From contig NC_133913.1 in NCBI RefSeq assembly GCF_964199755.1, positions 8,472,201 to 8,536,200 of the forward strand: a stretch of DNA of 64,000 nucleotides. Reading direction: 5' to 3'. The translations under genes and the position numbers were made by a program. The notes under the pieces are model-generated. The model worked only from the letters and a program-made list of their open reading frames with translations, made no database searches and was not told where the DNA came from. Within the stretch, counting starts at the first letter, position 1; every line of letters starts with the position of its first letter. Shown here piece by piece: positions 34,532-47,500 of the stretch. Origin of the DNA: Larus michahellis. Taxonomy: Eukaryota; Chordata; Aves; Charadriiformes; Laridae.

Positions 34532-35029
34532 TAGAATCATAGAATGGTTTAGGTTGGAAGCGACCTTAAATATCATCCAGTTCTAACCCCCCTGCCATGG
34601 GCAGGGACATCTCCCACTAGATCAGGTTGCTCAAAACCCCAGCCAGCCAGTCATCTTGAACACTTCCAGGAATGGGGCATCCACAGCTTCTCTGGGCAAC
34701 CTCTTCCTGTGGCTCACCACCCTCATAGTGAGGGTTATCTATTCCTGTTATCTAATCTATATCTACCCTCATTCAGTTTTAAGTCATTACCCCTTGTTCT
34801 ATCACTACATGGCCTTGTAAAATGTCCCTTTCTGTCTTTCTTGTAGGCCCCCTTCAGATACTGGAAAGCCATTATAAGGTCTCCCCAAAGCCTTCTCTTC
34901 TGCAGGCTCAACCCCTCCCAAATCTTTCAGCTTGTCTTCATAGGAAAGCTGCTCTAACCCTCTGACCATCTTGTGGCCTTTCTCTGGACCCACTCCAACA
35001 GGCCCATGTTATGCTGGGGGCTCCATAGC
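34532..35029 (-). mobile_element. CR1 LINE 3' end
   Basis: Starts with tagaatcatagaatggttta and follows the reversed CR1 3' UTR and ORF2 tail to about 35029, where a second reversed CR1 3' region begins. Confidence 0.8.
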
Positions 35030-35475
35030 TTGTCCAAGCGCTTCTTGAACACTGACAGTTTTGGGACCATGTCCATTTCCTCAGGGAGCTTGTTTCAGTG
35101 GTCGGATACTTTCTCAGTGAAGAACTTTTTCTTAATATCCAATCTGAACTTCCCCTAATGCAGCTTTAGGGCATTCCCTCATGTCCTATCACCAGAAAAG
35201 AGATCAGCACCAACCTCTCTGCTTCCCTTCATGAGGATATTGTAGACAGCAATGAGGTCATCCCTCAGTCACCTCTTCTCTAAACTGAACAAACCTAGTA
35301 TCCTCAGACACTCCTCATAAGTCCTGCCCTCTAGTCCTTTCACCATCTTTGTTGCCCTCCTTTGGACATATTCTAATATTTTTATATCTTTCTTATATTG
35401 TGAAGCTCAAAAGTGCACACAGTACTTGAGGTGAGACTGCCCCAAGGCTGAGTAGAGTGAAGTCATTCCTGCACC
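35030..35475 (-). mobile_element. CR1 LINE 3' part, second subfamily
   Basis: gtccaagcgcttcttgaaca starts a second reversed CR1 3' region (cagtgaagaactttttctta, then the catcaccagaaaagagatcag block and the ORF2 C-terminus). Its different 3' UTR wording points to another CR1 subfamily than its neighbour. Confidence 0.75.
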
Positions 35476-37899
35476 TGTATGGAAGTAGAACATAACAGAA
35501 AGCCAACACGAGAGACATGCTTTTTAGAAACAGCAACCGCAAGCCTAATACAGCATCCTGCAGAGTTTAAAATGTAGCTTTTTGGTCACTTGAATCACGC
35601 CTCCACACTCCCTGCATAGTCAAAGACAGTAAATGAGTATTTCTTCTAATGGGGTTATCTGATTTGAAAGCAAAAGTAGGATTCAGTGTTTAGAATCACA
35701 CAGAAAACCTTGGGAATTTCCAACAATTTAAAATGATTAAGCTGCTCAAAATAAGGCTGCAGTCATTCCATTTTGTGAGCATTTGGGCGTGAGGGTAGGA
35801 CGAGGTGGAAGGCAGTGATAATTTGCTTTGAGAAAGGAAGATGTGCAATTATACTGGTAGTTTAGACGACTTACAGAGCAGATGTGAACAGTCATTTATT
35901 TAGACGTAAAGTGATGATAAAACAGATGCACATCTTGCACTGTAGTCATAATAGTACTTTATGTACTTGACACAATAAAGAAACAACAAACATTCCAGTT
36001 GTGACACAACCAAATGGACACCACCAAAACACCTCTCTGGATTTCTCATCATGTTTGCAAATAAATGTCTTGACCTCTTGGGCAGTCCCTCACACACACA
36101 CTTAGATGCGTCTCTTTTCCACATCAGCCTGGTTATAAATGATACTTCACATAATATATGAATAATATATAATAATTATATTTCATCTCCATGACGAAAA
36201 CCCAGTGCAACGTACTTTTTTCCCAGAAATACGTCTAGGTAGGAACAAGAGTCCCAACACGTCTGCAGTGATTCTATGTGGAGCTTTCAGAGTATTTCTT
36301 CTAACCCAAGCAAGAGTTGCTACTATTATCTTTCATGAAGTGTGACTCATCAGCCTTCTGTAGTGAGATCCTGGTGCCTAAATGGAGACAGAAAGTGCCA
36401 ATTGGTGTTTGTCTTGGTCTTGGTATTTCACATCCTGGACTCCACTTTTCAGAAAGTGGCAGGTAACCTACAATCTCATGCAAACATATCAGCAACCTTA
36501 AGGCATCTCAAAACACACTAAACACACACGTTTAAGCTTCTGACTCCCACTGTAGGATGGGAAGAAAAAGTCAGAATGAATTCCTGTGACCTCTTGTAAA
36601 CATCCCGTGTAAGGATGAACTGCAAATCTCTCTCTCTCATTGCCCAACCTCTCCTCTGCTAATTAAAGGAGGGCAACATGATTAGTCTGGATCTAAATGG
36701 GCAATTTTAGATGTTAAAATTAAGTTAGATAAGTCCATACTTAGACCTTCTAGGACCCCACTTTTCTTCTCAGGCAATGATTCGCCCATCTCCAGAAGAT
36801 GATTCATCCTGGTGCTGTGGTGCACATGCAATCTCAGAGAGAGAAACAGTCTATGGTTTCTCATTATTTTTTCCATTTGGAAATGCCTGCAAAATAAACT
36901 TTTTTATTGAACTTGTTGCAGTAGGAGTAAATACAAAGCAAAATGCTCAAACTTTACTGAATTCATATGATATTTCTTCTATTTTATATTAACGGCATTA
37001 CTGTTATTACCTTGAATTGAAATGGCAAACCTAACACGTTGTTTCTTTTGGATGCGTTTCTAAGATGTGAAGCCTCTGGTCCTCTGAAATGGAGATTCTT
37101 TGTGAATGACTCAGTAATGAACAATTTGAAACACTAGAAATGCTGTTGTGCTGTCTAGGTATGAAAGATGCAGTCGCTGCAGTCTCCTTATACCTTCATG
37201 TCAGGATTAACTTAAAGCAGTAGATACAAACCAATTTACCTCAGGAAGAGCTGTGTACGCCTGGCTCACAGCTCCGCTGTAGGGATATGATCAATACTGC
37301 AAGAAAACAGCCTACTAATGTCTTCCTCCAGACTTGTGGGAGTAGCACTCTGGAGGCCTGCATAGGAGCTCAGAAGCACAAAGACAAAGCTAATCCGTGG
37401 TGTATTTTTCAACTGCAAAGTCAAAACGGACAACTTGCTAATAGAATGCTTTTCATATAATGGAAATCCAACTATGGTCTCAGGTAAAAAAACTAGATGT
37501 ACACACAGTAGGATGTCGATTCATAGTACACTGGGTGGCAACCAGACTTGACTGTCTTGTCATTGTAAGAAAAGGAAGAATTGCTTCTCGACATGTTAAT
37601 ATCAGCTCATGGCTAAATTGTAAAGAAATTCTTGGGAGGGGGTTGGTTTGGGTCTTTTTTTTGATTTTTTTTCGTCTTGGATCACTGAATTTCATTTTGA
37701 TTCTCTTTGTTTTCAGAATTCTGTCTGATGCTGTAACACAAGGAAATGGCTGGCATTTTCTGCACTGCCCTAGTGTAAAAAAAACCAGAATTGGTACACA
37801 TAGCAAAGGATGCCTGGGATCCTGTCCCTTCCCAGGGAATGCGTTGGATTTGCAAGCTCTCTGACATGTCTTGATACCCTAGATACTTTTGTTAAGCAA
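35476..37899. other. Intergenic, no gene seen
   Basis: AT-rich unique sequence of about 2.4 kb, with a very AT-rich stretch at 36155-36185 and a CT dinucleotide run near 36630. The 134-codon + frame at 37460-37864 lacks any known motif. Confidence 0.45.
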
Positions 37900-39205
37900 C
37901 AGAATATCATGTTTACTTCAAGACAGCTCTTCTCCTGGAGGAGCTGGTAAATCATGGCATAGACAAGTGTTCTCTTCGCTGGGGTAAAAACTGGCTGGAT
38001 GGCCGTGCCCAGAGAGTCGTGATTAATGGGGTGAAATCCTCTTGGTGGCCCGTCACCATTGGTGTCTCTCAGGGCTCGGTTTAGGGGCAAGTTTTGTTTA
38101 ATATCTTTATGAATGATCTGGATGAGGGGATTGAGTGCACCCTCAGTAACTTTGCAGACGACACCAAACTAGGTGGGAGTGTTGATCTGCTTGAGGGTAG
38201 GAAGGCTCTACAGAGGGACCTGGACAGGCTGGATCAATGGACCAAGGCCAACTGTATGAGGTTTAATAAGGCCAAGTGCCGGGTCCTGCATTTCCGTCAT
38301 GACAACCCCAAGTAATGCTACAGGCTTGGGGAAGACTTTTGGCACTCCAGGGCATGCTCTAGTGGCAGAGATTGTAGGTTGGTTGGTTGTGGGGTTTTTT
38401 GTTTTTTTTTTGGTGTGTGTGTGGTTGGACTCGATGATCTCAAAGGTCCTTTCCAACCATGAATATTCTATGATTCTATGATTCTAAGAGTGGCTAGAAA
38501 GCTGCCCAGCAGAAAAGGACGTGGGGTTGCTGGTGGACGGACAGCTTAACATGAGCCAGCAGTGTGCCCAGGTGGCCAAGAAGGCCAACAGCATTCTGGC
38601 TTGTATCAGGAATAGCGTGGCCAGCAGGAGCAGGGAAGTGATGGTGCCTCTGTACTCGGCACCGGTGAGGCCTCACCTCAAGTGCTGTGTTCAGTTCTGG
38701 GCCCCTCTGTACAAGAGGGACATTGAGGTGCTGGATTGTGTCCAGAGGAGAGCTACCAGGCTGGTGAGGGGTTTGGAGACCAGGGCATATGAGGAGAGGC
38801 TGAGGGAGCTGGGCATGTTTAGCTTGGAGAAGAGGAGGCTGAGGGGAGACCTCATTGCCCTCTACAACTACCTGAAAGGAGGTTGTAGAGAGGTGGGTGT
38901 TGGCCTCTTCTCCCAGAGGAGAGGTCTCTGAAGGAAATGGTCTGAAGTTGTGGCAGGGGAGGTTTAGATTAGATATTAGGAGGAATTACTTTACTGAAAG
39001 AGTGGTCAGGCACTGGAACAGCCTGCCCAGGGAGGTGGTTGAGTCACCATCCCTAGAGGTATTTAAGAAACATCTAGATTTGGCGCTTCAGGGCATGCTC
39101 TAGTGACAGAGATTTTAGGGTTTTTTTTTTTTGTGTGTGTGAATGGTTGGACTCGATGATTTCAAAGGTCCTTTCCAACCATGAAGAACAATATGATTCT
39201 ATACC
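37900..39205 (+). mobile_element. CR1 LINE (RT to 3' end), host of a nested CR1
   Basis: RT blocks appear from about 37935 ([29 protein letters not shown] at 38094-38315), then the sequence is broken by a 3'-end fragment of another CR1. It resumes at about 38487 with the ORF2 C-terminus ([20 protein letters not shown], open 38521-38931) and ends with a ggactcgatgatttcaaagg 3' UTR near 39180-39200. Confidence 0.85.
38336..38486 (+). mobile_element. Nested CR1 3' end inserted in another CR1
   Basis: The host reads ...ggcttggggaaga up to 38335 and continues agtggctagaaagctgccc after 38486. In between sits a short CR1 tail: gggcatgctctagtggcaga, a ggttggttggttg run, a T-rich stretch, gactcgatgatctcaaaggt and a final attctatgattctatgattct repeat. 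Confidence 0.8.
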
Positions 39206-39269
39206 TCTCAAAGACCCTTTCACTGGCAAACATGGGAGCTCAGACACCTAGGTAGCTTTTAGCTGCATA

Positions 39270-41225
39270 TGCAGTAGACAATTCACTGAAGGTATCCAAA
39301 GTCAAGGCTAAATCTTTGTTCTCTTTTCTTTCCCTTCATCCCCAACAGTTGTCTACTCCCTCCCTTTGACTCAGTAGACTTACCACACTTGTCTTTGCAG
39401 ATTTTACTCTTTAGCTTATGGAACAGTTTTGATTCTGGAGATGTAACTCTTTGACATGCTGAGTCTATTTTCCTCTGACTTTCTTCACCAAAGCCACAGA
39501 TCATGGTGAACAGCACCAGTCCCAGTACTGACCCCCAAGGAACACCACTCGTCACTACTCGCCACTTGGACATCGAGCCATTGACCGCAACTCTTTGAGT
39601 GTTACCATCCAGCCAATTCCTTATCCATCCATCCATCAAGTTCATGTCTTTCCAATTTAGAGACAAGGATGTCGTGCAGGACACTATCAAACAATTTGCA
39701 TAACTCCAGGTAGGCGATGTCAGTTGCTCTCCCCTTGTCCACCAATGCTGTAACATTGTTGTAGCAGGCCACTAAATTTGTAAGGCATGATTTGCTCTTA
39801 GTGAAGCCATGTTGGCTGTTACCAGTCACCTCCCTACTTCCCACATACCTTAGCAGAGTTTCCAGGAGGATCTGCTCCATTATCTTGCTGGACACAGAGG
39901 TGAGAGTGACTGGCCTGTAGTTTCCCTTATCTTCCTTTTTTCCCTTTTAAAAAATGGGTGTTATTTTTCCCCTTTTCCAGCAGCTGGAACTTCACCAGAC
40001 TGCCATGACTTCTCAAATATGATGGATAGTGGTTTGGCAACTTCATATGCCAGTTCCTTCAGGACCCATGGATGAATGTCATCAGGTGCCATGGACTTGT
40101 GTACCTTTAGGTTCCTAGATGGTCTCAAACCTGGTCTTCTCTTACAATGGGCAGTTCATTCTCCTGGTTCCTGCCTTTGCCTTCTGTGACTTAAGTGGTG
40201 TAGCTAGAGCACTTGCCAGTGAGGACTGAGGCAAAAAGGTCATCGAGTACCTCAGCCTTGACCATATCCTGAGCGACCAGGTCTCCTGTTTCCTTCTGGA
40301 GAGGGCCCATACTGACATACCGATAGAACCTTTTCTTGTTGCCCTTGATGTCTGTGGCCAGATTTAATTATATCTGGGCCTTAGCTTGCCTAACCTGATC
40401 CCTGTCTTCTCAGACAATTTCTCTGTATTCCTCCCAGGCTACCTGTCCTTGCTTCCACCCTCTGTAAGCTTCCTTTTTCTGTTCAAGATTGTCCAGGATC
40501 AACTTGTTCATCCATGCAGGCCTCCTGACTTTGCTTCACTTCCTCTTTGTTGGGATGCATTGCTCCTGAGCTTGGAGGAGGTGGTCCTTGAATATTAATG
40601 AGCTTTCTTTGGCCCCTCTTCCCTCCAGGGCTTTTCCCAATGGTACAATACCAAGCAGATCCCTGAAGAGGCCAAAGTCTGCCCTCCTGAATTCCAAGGT
40701 AGTGAGCTCACTGTGTGCCTTCCTCACTGCCCTAAGGATCTTGAATTCCAACCTAAGATCACTGCAGCCATTGAGGTTCACATTCCCCACCATCCCCTCC
40801 TTTTTGGTGAGAACAAGGTCCGGCATGACTTCTCTCCTTGTTGTCTCCTCTACCACTTGGAGAAGGAAGTTGTTACCGATGCATTCTGAGAACTTCCTGG
40901 ATTGCTTATGCCCTGCTGTATTGTCCCTCCAACAGATATTGGGGTCTCTGAAGTCCCTCATGAGGACCAGGAATGGTGAACGTGAGGCTGCTCCTATCTG
41001 TCTGTAGAGGGCCTTCTCCACTCGTTCTTCCTGGTCAAGTGGCCTGTAGCAGACCCCGACTATAACATCACCTGTCCCTGCCCTCCATTTAATCCTGACC
41101 TATAAACTCTCGGTCAGCTCCTCATCCATCCCCAGGCAGAGCTCCATGCACACAGGTTGGCCATTGACCTCATTTCCCCTGCCTGTCCTTCCTGAAGAGC
41201 TTGTATTCTTTCATTCCGACATCCA
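39270..41225 (-). mobile_element. CR1 LINE, endonuclease and N-terminal RT part
   Basis: On the minus strand the region reads, in order, the endonuclease C-terminus (open 41021-40536: DFRDPNICWRDNTAGHKQSR and DLVLTKKEG), the linker, the RT start ([16 protein letters not shown], 39895-39602) and the [12 protein letters not shown]...[11 protein letters not shown] block. It ends near 39500-39270 without a 3' tail, so it is truncated at both ends and in decay. Confidence 0.85.
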
Positions 41226-41229
41226 GTCA

Positions 41230-41398
41230 TAGTGAACAAATTCCTTTTTTTGCTTGCTTGCATGTGTGGCTTTTGCTTTACTCAGACAAACTGTCTTTAT
41301 CTCAACCCACGAGTTTTTTCACTTTTACTTTTCTGATTCTTTTCCCCATCCCACTGTGAGGGATGTAAGCACGTGGCTGGAGGTTAAACCATGACACA
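41230..41398 (+). mobile_element. LTR 3' fragment
   Basis: Carries gcatgtgtggcttttgcttt, actgtctttatctcaaccca, cgagttttttcacttt, atcccactgtgaggga and the end gaggttaaaccatgacac, the 3' end of the LTR family seen in reverse at 29188. Cut on the left by the CR1 copy. Confidence 0.75.
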
Positions 41399-42460
41399 TG
41401 TCATTTCACATGGTGTCCCATCTTAAAGCAGAGATAGATTCTCTTCAGACGAAATCCTCCCACCTAAATTGTTCTATGATTCTCTGCGTTTTTGATTCTA
41501 AATGTCTCTCAAGCAAGAAAACAGAGGCCAATGTTTTATAGTTTGATAACAGTCTCATACTTGAACTCTGCCACAGCGTGTTGCACAGAAAAACCAAGCT
41601 CACATAGCTTAGATGAAAGAGCTTAAGAACAAACTTGATCAAAACTTCCATAGGCAAATATAAATGCTAGTATATGAACACTATATTTTAGGCAGGTAAA
41701 TGGAATGAAATAGGTCCTACACAAAAGGCAAAGCACATAGGAGTCTGAGCTTGGCACATCTTGCAAGATGCTCACACCATGAGGAAAAAGTTTGGAAGAG
41801 CTATTTAAATATTTTGTCCCTGATTGTTTGCTGTGACCAATTCATGTGAAGATATCCTAAAGTGTGGCCTCATATGCTAACAGTGTGGTTGGTTTGAACT
41901 GTGGCTATAAGTAAAAAAAGAAATTAAACCAAGGCTTTTTTCTTTGCTTAGCAGGACTTCCCAAAAATTGAGTCACGATCTGTCTTAGCTGGTGTATGTG
42001 GCGGAGGTACAAGTCCCTTTTGTTCTTGGCCCAACAAAATCATGCAGTAGAGCACAAAATCAGTGAACATGTAGGGGATACACAGTTCCTTTGGAAAACG
42101 GCACAGACAATGTTCATTACGTCAGTTATCAAATGCAAAAACATTTGCAAAATGTTTCTATTTGTTGTGGCAAGCTGCGCAGCTCTGCCAGTCTGGGTGC
42201 GTAATGACTGCTCTTTGCCAAGAAAACACTTGTTTCATGATGCTTTGGCACTCCACACCACAGATATAGCAATCATACTAGAGTCAGGAACAAGAAGTAG
42301 TAGCTTCAGCCCATCCACTGCCCGCAACCAATACCCCTGAATTCCAGATGGAATTCCAACACAAATATCAGGATTCAAAAGGCATTATTCTGGGTTCAAG
42401 GAAACAGCATTTTCTACATAATGCTGTTGCTGAGTTAGCAATTTGTTAGCACATAAACAT
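41399..42460. other. Intergenic, no gene seen
   Basis: Mostly unique AT-rich sequence. A short CR1-like 3' tail (cctaaattgttctatgattc) lies at about 41455-41485. Confidence 0.45.
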
Positions 42461-43130
42461 ACAGATTCATTGAGGTTTGAAGGGACTCCTTGTGATCATC
42501 TTTTCCAACACCCACCCACACCTCCCCCCCAACCCCTGTGGCTTCTCGCTGACTTGTCCCTCAGTGGGACAGGGGAGACGACAGAAGGGTAAAAATGCAA
42601 AAAACTGTGGGTTGAGATAAAGACAGTTTAATAGGTAAAGCAAAAGCTGCACACGCAAGTTAAGCAAAATATGGAATTCTTTCACTACTTCGCATCGGCA
42701 GGCAGATGTTTAGACCTTTCCAGGAAAGCAGGGCTTCTTCAAGCGTAACTATTATTTGGGAAGACAACCATCATCACTCCAAACATCCCCCATTTCCTCC
42801 TTCTTTCTCTCAGCTTTCATTGCTGAGAGTGACATCATATGGTACGGAATATCCCTTTGGTCAGTTGGGGGTCAGCTGTCCCAGCTGTGTCCCCTCCCAG
42901 CTTCTTGTGCACCCCCAGCCTACTCACTGGTTGGACAGTGTGAGAAAAAGAAAAGGTCTAGATTCTATGTAAGCACTAGATACGTAGCTACTAGCTACTA
43001 GCAATAGCTAAAATATTGCTGTGGTTAAAAATCAAAAAGGCAGCACCATAAAAGCTACTATGAAAAGAAATTAACTCAGTCTCAGACAGACTGACTACAG
43101 CCTCCATCTCTCATTCCATACCAATTGTGT
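42461..43130 (-). mobile_element. LTR, minus orientation, preceded by a CR1 3' tail
   Basis: 42461-42515 reads as a short reversed CR1 tail (acagattcattgaggtttga). From about 42540 the order follows the LTR at 29188: gtgggttgagataaagacag, tttaataggtaaagcaaaag, tgacatcatatggtacggaa, ggtcagctgtcccagctgtg and aagctactatgaaaagaaat. Confidence 0.75.
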
Positions 43131-43540
43131 TATGCTTAGGACCCACACTGTCCAATACACCCTCATTAATCACCTGCCCTCCCTCTCCCCCCTCGCCCCT
43201 CCCCCCTTCCCCATCCTTTGATTTATACATAGATATCATTCCCTTAACATCTAGGCCACCCCTGTAAAAGGTAAACAATGCGTCCATAAATTGTTAACTG
43301 AGTTAATTTAGTCCATGACTTCGGTTCTGTCTGTTATGACAGTTGCTCAGTCAATTGAGGCTATATGTTGTGTGGTGTCAAAGCCAGCTCAGGTTGGGCC
43401 ACTCCTGCACTTGCACTTCTTGTGAGGCTCGTCCTCTGTTGGTCTGGGTGGTTCCTGCTATAGTACTTCTATAACGTGCAAGTCAAATAATAGATTACAG
43501 TGTAAAAAGTATATACATTACAATCTTCAGTTCTGCTCCC
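43131..43540 (-). mobile_element. Probable ERV-derived sequence
   Basis: The stretch tcattccataccaattgtgt to about 43540 sits exactly between a reversed LTR and a + LTR 3' fragment. It includes a polypyrimidine tract (43171-43215) and resembles, from memory, sequence found with this LTR family in birds. The orientation and family are inferred. Confidence 0.4.
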
Positions 43541-43690
43541 TTTGGACCAGGCCACAGTATTTAACACAGGTTTGAACCCACGAGTTTTGCCTTTTTCTTC
43601 CAGTTCTCCCCCTGTCCCACTGCTGGGAGGGGAGCGAACGAAAAGACTGAGTGGTTCTTTGCTGCTGGCTGGGGTTAAACCACAAGAGCA
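43541..43690 (+). mobile_element. LTR 3' fragment
   Basis: gaacccacgagttttgcctt, cagttctccccctgtcccac, gggaggggagcgaacga and the end ggctggggttaaaccacaa match the 3' end of the LTR family, similar to 57640-57772. Confidence 0.7.
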
Positions 43691-44527
43691 GTACACTGTG
43701 AGACAAAGACAAATATGGCTGCCATTAGGAACAAGCTATAGCTCATCTATTTAAAAAACAATTAAGCTTAAATATGGAACACAGAAAATGCAGAACAATG
43801 AACAAGCAAGAAATACAGAAAAAGAAAGTCGAAAAGCCTGTGATGAGCAAGGTAGAGCCTAGCATTAGTTCACATTAGGTTCATGTAGACAGAGACCCTC
43901 CGCTTGTGCAGAGACACTCCAGTTTTACCAGCATTGTTTGTAAGTCTCTAACCATTGGATTTTTCTTTATCTGTTATGGTTCCTCTATTATTCCTCTTCC
44001 ACTGCCAAAAGCAAAAGTTATAGTATTTTTTTATTCTCTTTTAGCATGTTTATCTAGTACTTATCTGTCTAATTCTTTATTATCTGACATGCTGCCTGGT
44101 TAGCTGTTCTTCTGTGGAAACTATCTTTCTTCCTCATGCCTTTCTCTTCCTCTTTGTTATTTTAAGGGTTTTTTTTGTGATTTTTAGAATTTCTTTGCAA
44201 ACACTGATGCTTTGCTTTGGAAACAGATAATTTTAAAGAGAGCCTCTTCAGCCTTTCAGAAGCTCAGGCCATCTCATTCTCACAAATATGTTCAAAATTG
44301 GCCAAATGATTCACTCCCTAAGAGCACCTTTTTCACTCTTTTGACTGTAGAAAGGTTAGAGAGGTAGCTGAGAGACAGAAATCTACATAACAGTTGTCCA
44401 GAGCACAGTATGAAGACTAACACACCAAATGGCCAAAATGAAAAGTGCAGTGGGGTAAAGTATACCATTTATAGCAATTCACAAATTCATTATCTTGTAC
44501 TGAAGGAAAAAGCCCTCGCGTTCAGAA
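43691..44527. other. Sequence 3' of the cPLA2-like gene, no other gene seen
   Basis: AT-rich unique sequence downstream (on the minus strand) of the last recognised exon. The 3' UTR may lie here. I could not fix a poly(A) site. Confidence 0.4.
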
Positions 44528-47500
44528 CTAGTTTGCATGAGGAGAAGGCACAAACCACTTTATCTCTTCTAGAATCTTCTTATTTTTGAACACATTCAAC
44601 CCAGCTTTCTCAAGGAGGTCTTTGATGTCTTCCTCGGGGAAGGACAGATGAAAGTGGGATACCTTTTTCTGTATTCTTCTATTTTACCTAGAAAAAAGGT
44701 AGACAAAATATGTAAGTAAATGCTAAACAGAAAATTACAAGATCGTTCAAGAAAAGCATGGACTTGAGGAAAACATGAATCCCTGAAGATCTGCAATTTC
44801 TCATACAAGTTCTTTATTGCATTAAGATCCAGTGGTAGCCAGTGAAGAGAGAGAGGAGGAGATCAGTCAAAGTCTAGAGGTGCTTCTTTGATCACCTGCC
44901 TCATCAGTTATCTGTACCTGCCTGTTCCTCACCAGTAACCATAAAGGGAAGCAGTAGTAAATATCCCAGACTTGGATACTCTGGCTTCTAAATGTGATGC
45001 CTCCCCAACTCCTCTTTAGTAGAAGGGCCACAATTTAATTACACTGATTTACAGAACAAACCAAGAGGACTGTAAAATCCTTATAGCCCAGGACATACAT
45101 TGCCTGAGAGGGCAACTATATTAATGCCCATGCAAGTTTCTATCCAATACACATTAAGCCTGCCCTGTTCCTTTTCTTTTGTGTCCATTCACGGCTGCAG
45201 TGCGGAGTAAAGAAGGGCTCTGAAATGCACAGCACTGGAAGCTGAGAATATGAAATGCAAATATACAGTGACAAAGTTGCATTAAGTACATGTTACCAGA
45301 ACAATTCAGTTTGTTGAAGAGTGGAAAGTGCATGACTGTAAGGCATGACTTGCCTCCTCGGAAGACATAGCAATCAGACTGGTTGCTCTTATCCATTTTC
45401 TGATCCTCTGTCTTGGGAAATGGGATATGGTTTGTCTGGCAGTACGTAGCTGTTTTCATGATAGTCTGAGACACAGAGAAATTATATGCATTTTTTAGTT
45501 TGGTTATTTGTTTTTGAACTCCTAGAATAAATCCATCCTCTCTTCAGTAATAAAATTAATTGCTACAGAACAATGGTCTTAATGTTTCTTAAGTTATACT
45601 TAATTGTAACATATAACACATTTAAAAGTCTAAGTTTTCTTCAAGCATTCTCTGAGGAACAGGTTAAGTCTAGAAAATAAATGAAAATCAAGCACTCACT
45701 TCTGGGGTCACTTCTAGCAGGAACCTTTGTTTAACAAATTACAGCTATACCCAGAAAGACCATATGGCTGACACTGACAGATGTCAACATTAAAGGGATT
45801 TGGAATCTATAAAACAGTCTGAAGATATCACTAGGTTCACAGACTTTCAGAAGAAATTTTACTTTCCAAAGCAACCCCTCCTGTTGCTCCATCACTCTAA
45901 CAAAATTAAAAACTCGCTATGTGTTGCTTATGACCATCAAAGGGAGACGCTAACCCACTTGATTCGAGGCACACTTTAGGTACTGGAATGCCACAATAAG
46001 GTCTCCCCAGAGCCTTCTCTTCTCCAAGCTGAACAACCCCAAATCTCTCAGAGTGTCCTCATAGGAGAGGTTCTCCAGTCCTCTGATCATCTTCATGGCC
46101 TCCTCTGGACTTGCTTGAACAGGTCCCTGTCCTTCCTATGTTGGGGGCCCCAGAGCTGGACACCGTACTCCAGGTAAGGCCTCACAAGAGTGGAGCAGAG
46201 AGGCAGAATCACTTCCCTTGACCTGCTGGCCACACTTCTTTTTATGCAGCCCAGAATGCAGTTGGCTTTCTGGACTGCAAGTGCACATTGCTGGCTCATG
46301 TTGAGCTTGTTAGTTTAAAAAAGGGAAAAAGATGGATTACATTTGGAGGAAAAAGCCTTAACAAAGGAAAACTGAGCAAAATTCTTACAGATACTGATAT
46401 GAGGTCTCCTCAAAGGTAAAAGATCTATTTTGCTGTAAATACTGTCTGTCAAAGAGTGTTCTGCCTTCTGATAAGGGTTTCTCTTACCTCTAATAATGTT
46501 TTCTTCTCTTCTTCCCTGGAGAACTATATTTTCCAACCCCCTTTCCCTTTTTTCTTGCTGAGGTGTGAGTTGATAAGTACTAGATCCTTCCCATGAGCTA
46601 CATTAAATCTCAGACCTGGGCCTTCAACCCCTACATGAGCTATGTCTTAGGCGCACCGGTCTCCTGCTCAGCCACAGTCATGCCTGTGCCTTAGACCCCT
46701 AGATCTGAGCCTTGACCCAAAGGCTGACTTGGAATGGTGTTGCCACTATGAATCTGCCCAGCAGTAACTGGACTAGTTACCCTCAGCAGACCTGATCCTT
46801 ACCCGCCACCAATCCTCATCCATATTGACTTCCCTAATTGGACCTGCCTCATCACAACAGACTTTCTTGATGATTCTGAGCCTTGGTTGAACTTGACTGG
46901 CATCTGCCTGCCCTGCTTGTCTCACTTGGATCCTGTAAAACTGGGCACTGGCCAGCAAGGCCCTGCCCTGCCTGCTCTGTTACCACACCTGTCTCCCTTC
47001 CCCTTAGGGGCAGCTGTCTCTTGGCAGTCAGCCTAGGCCTTCCTGACCCCTGTGCCAAGCACCATGGAGCCTGGCCCACACCTATGCAGGACCTTGCCAC
47101 TATGACTCCTCTTGAGGGGTAAGCCTGGCCCTGGGCTCTGGTATCCCCATGGTGCCAATGTCCTACCCATTCCCAGGTTCCTGAGCAATGTCCTTCCTCA
47201 AGCCTGCCAACCCTCCAAGGCTTACCAGGGACAGATCAGAGAAAACCCTGGCCCACCCTCTTTACTCCCCATCCAGATTGGACCCCAGCCTGAACACCCC
47301 TACCCATCCCCAAATCTCTCATGCCATATCCCTTTCTCAGGTACCTAGACCCTCCCCTGGCTCTGTCTCCCTTGAAATAGCCCACGACAAACACACCAAT
47401 GAAATCACTCTACAGAAAGGTCCTTCTGACCCCAGACCACCCACTCATGAGGACACACTTTGCTGGGATGGAAGGCTACCGTCAGGGTCCTTAATGCACT

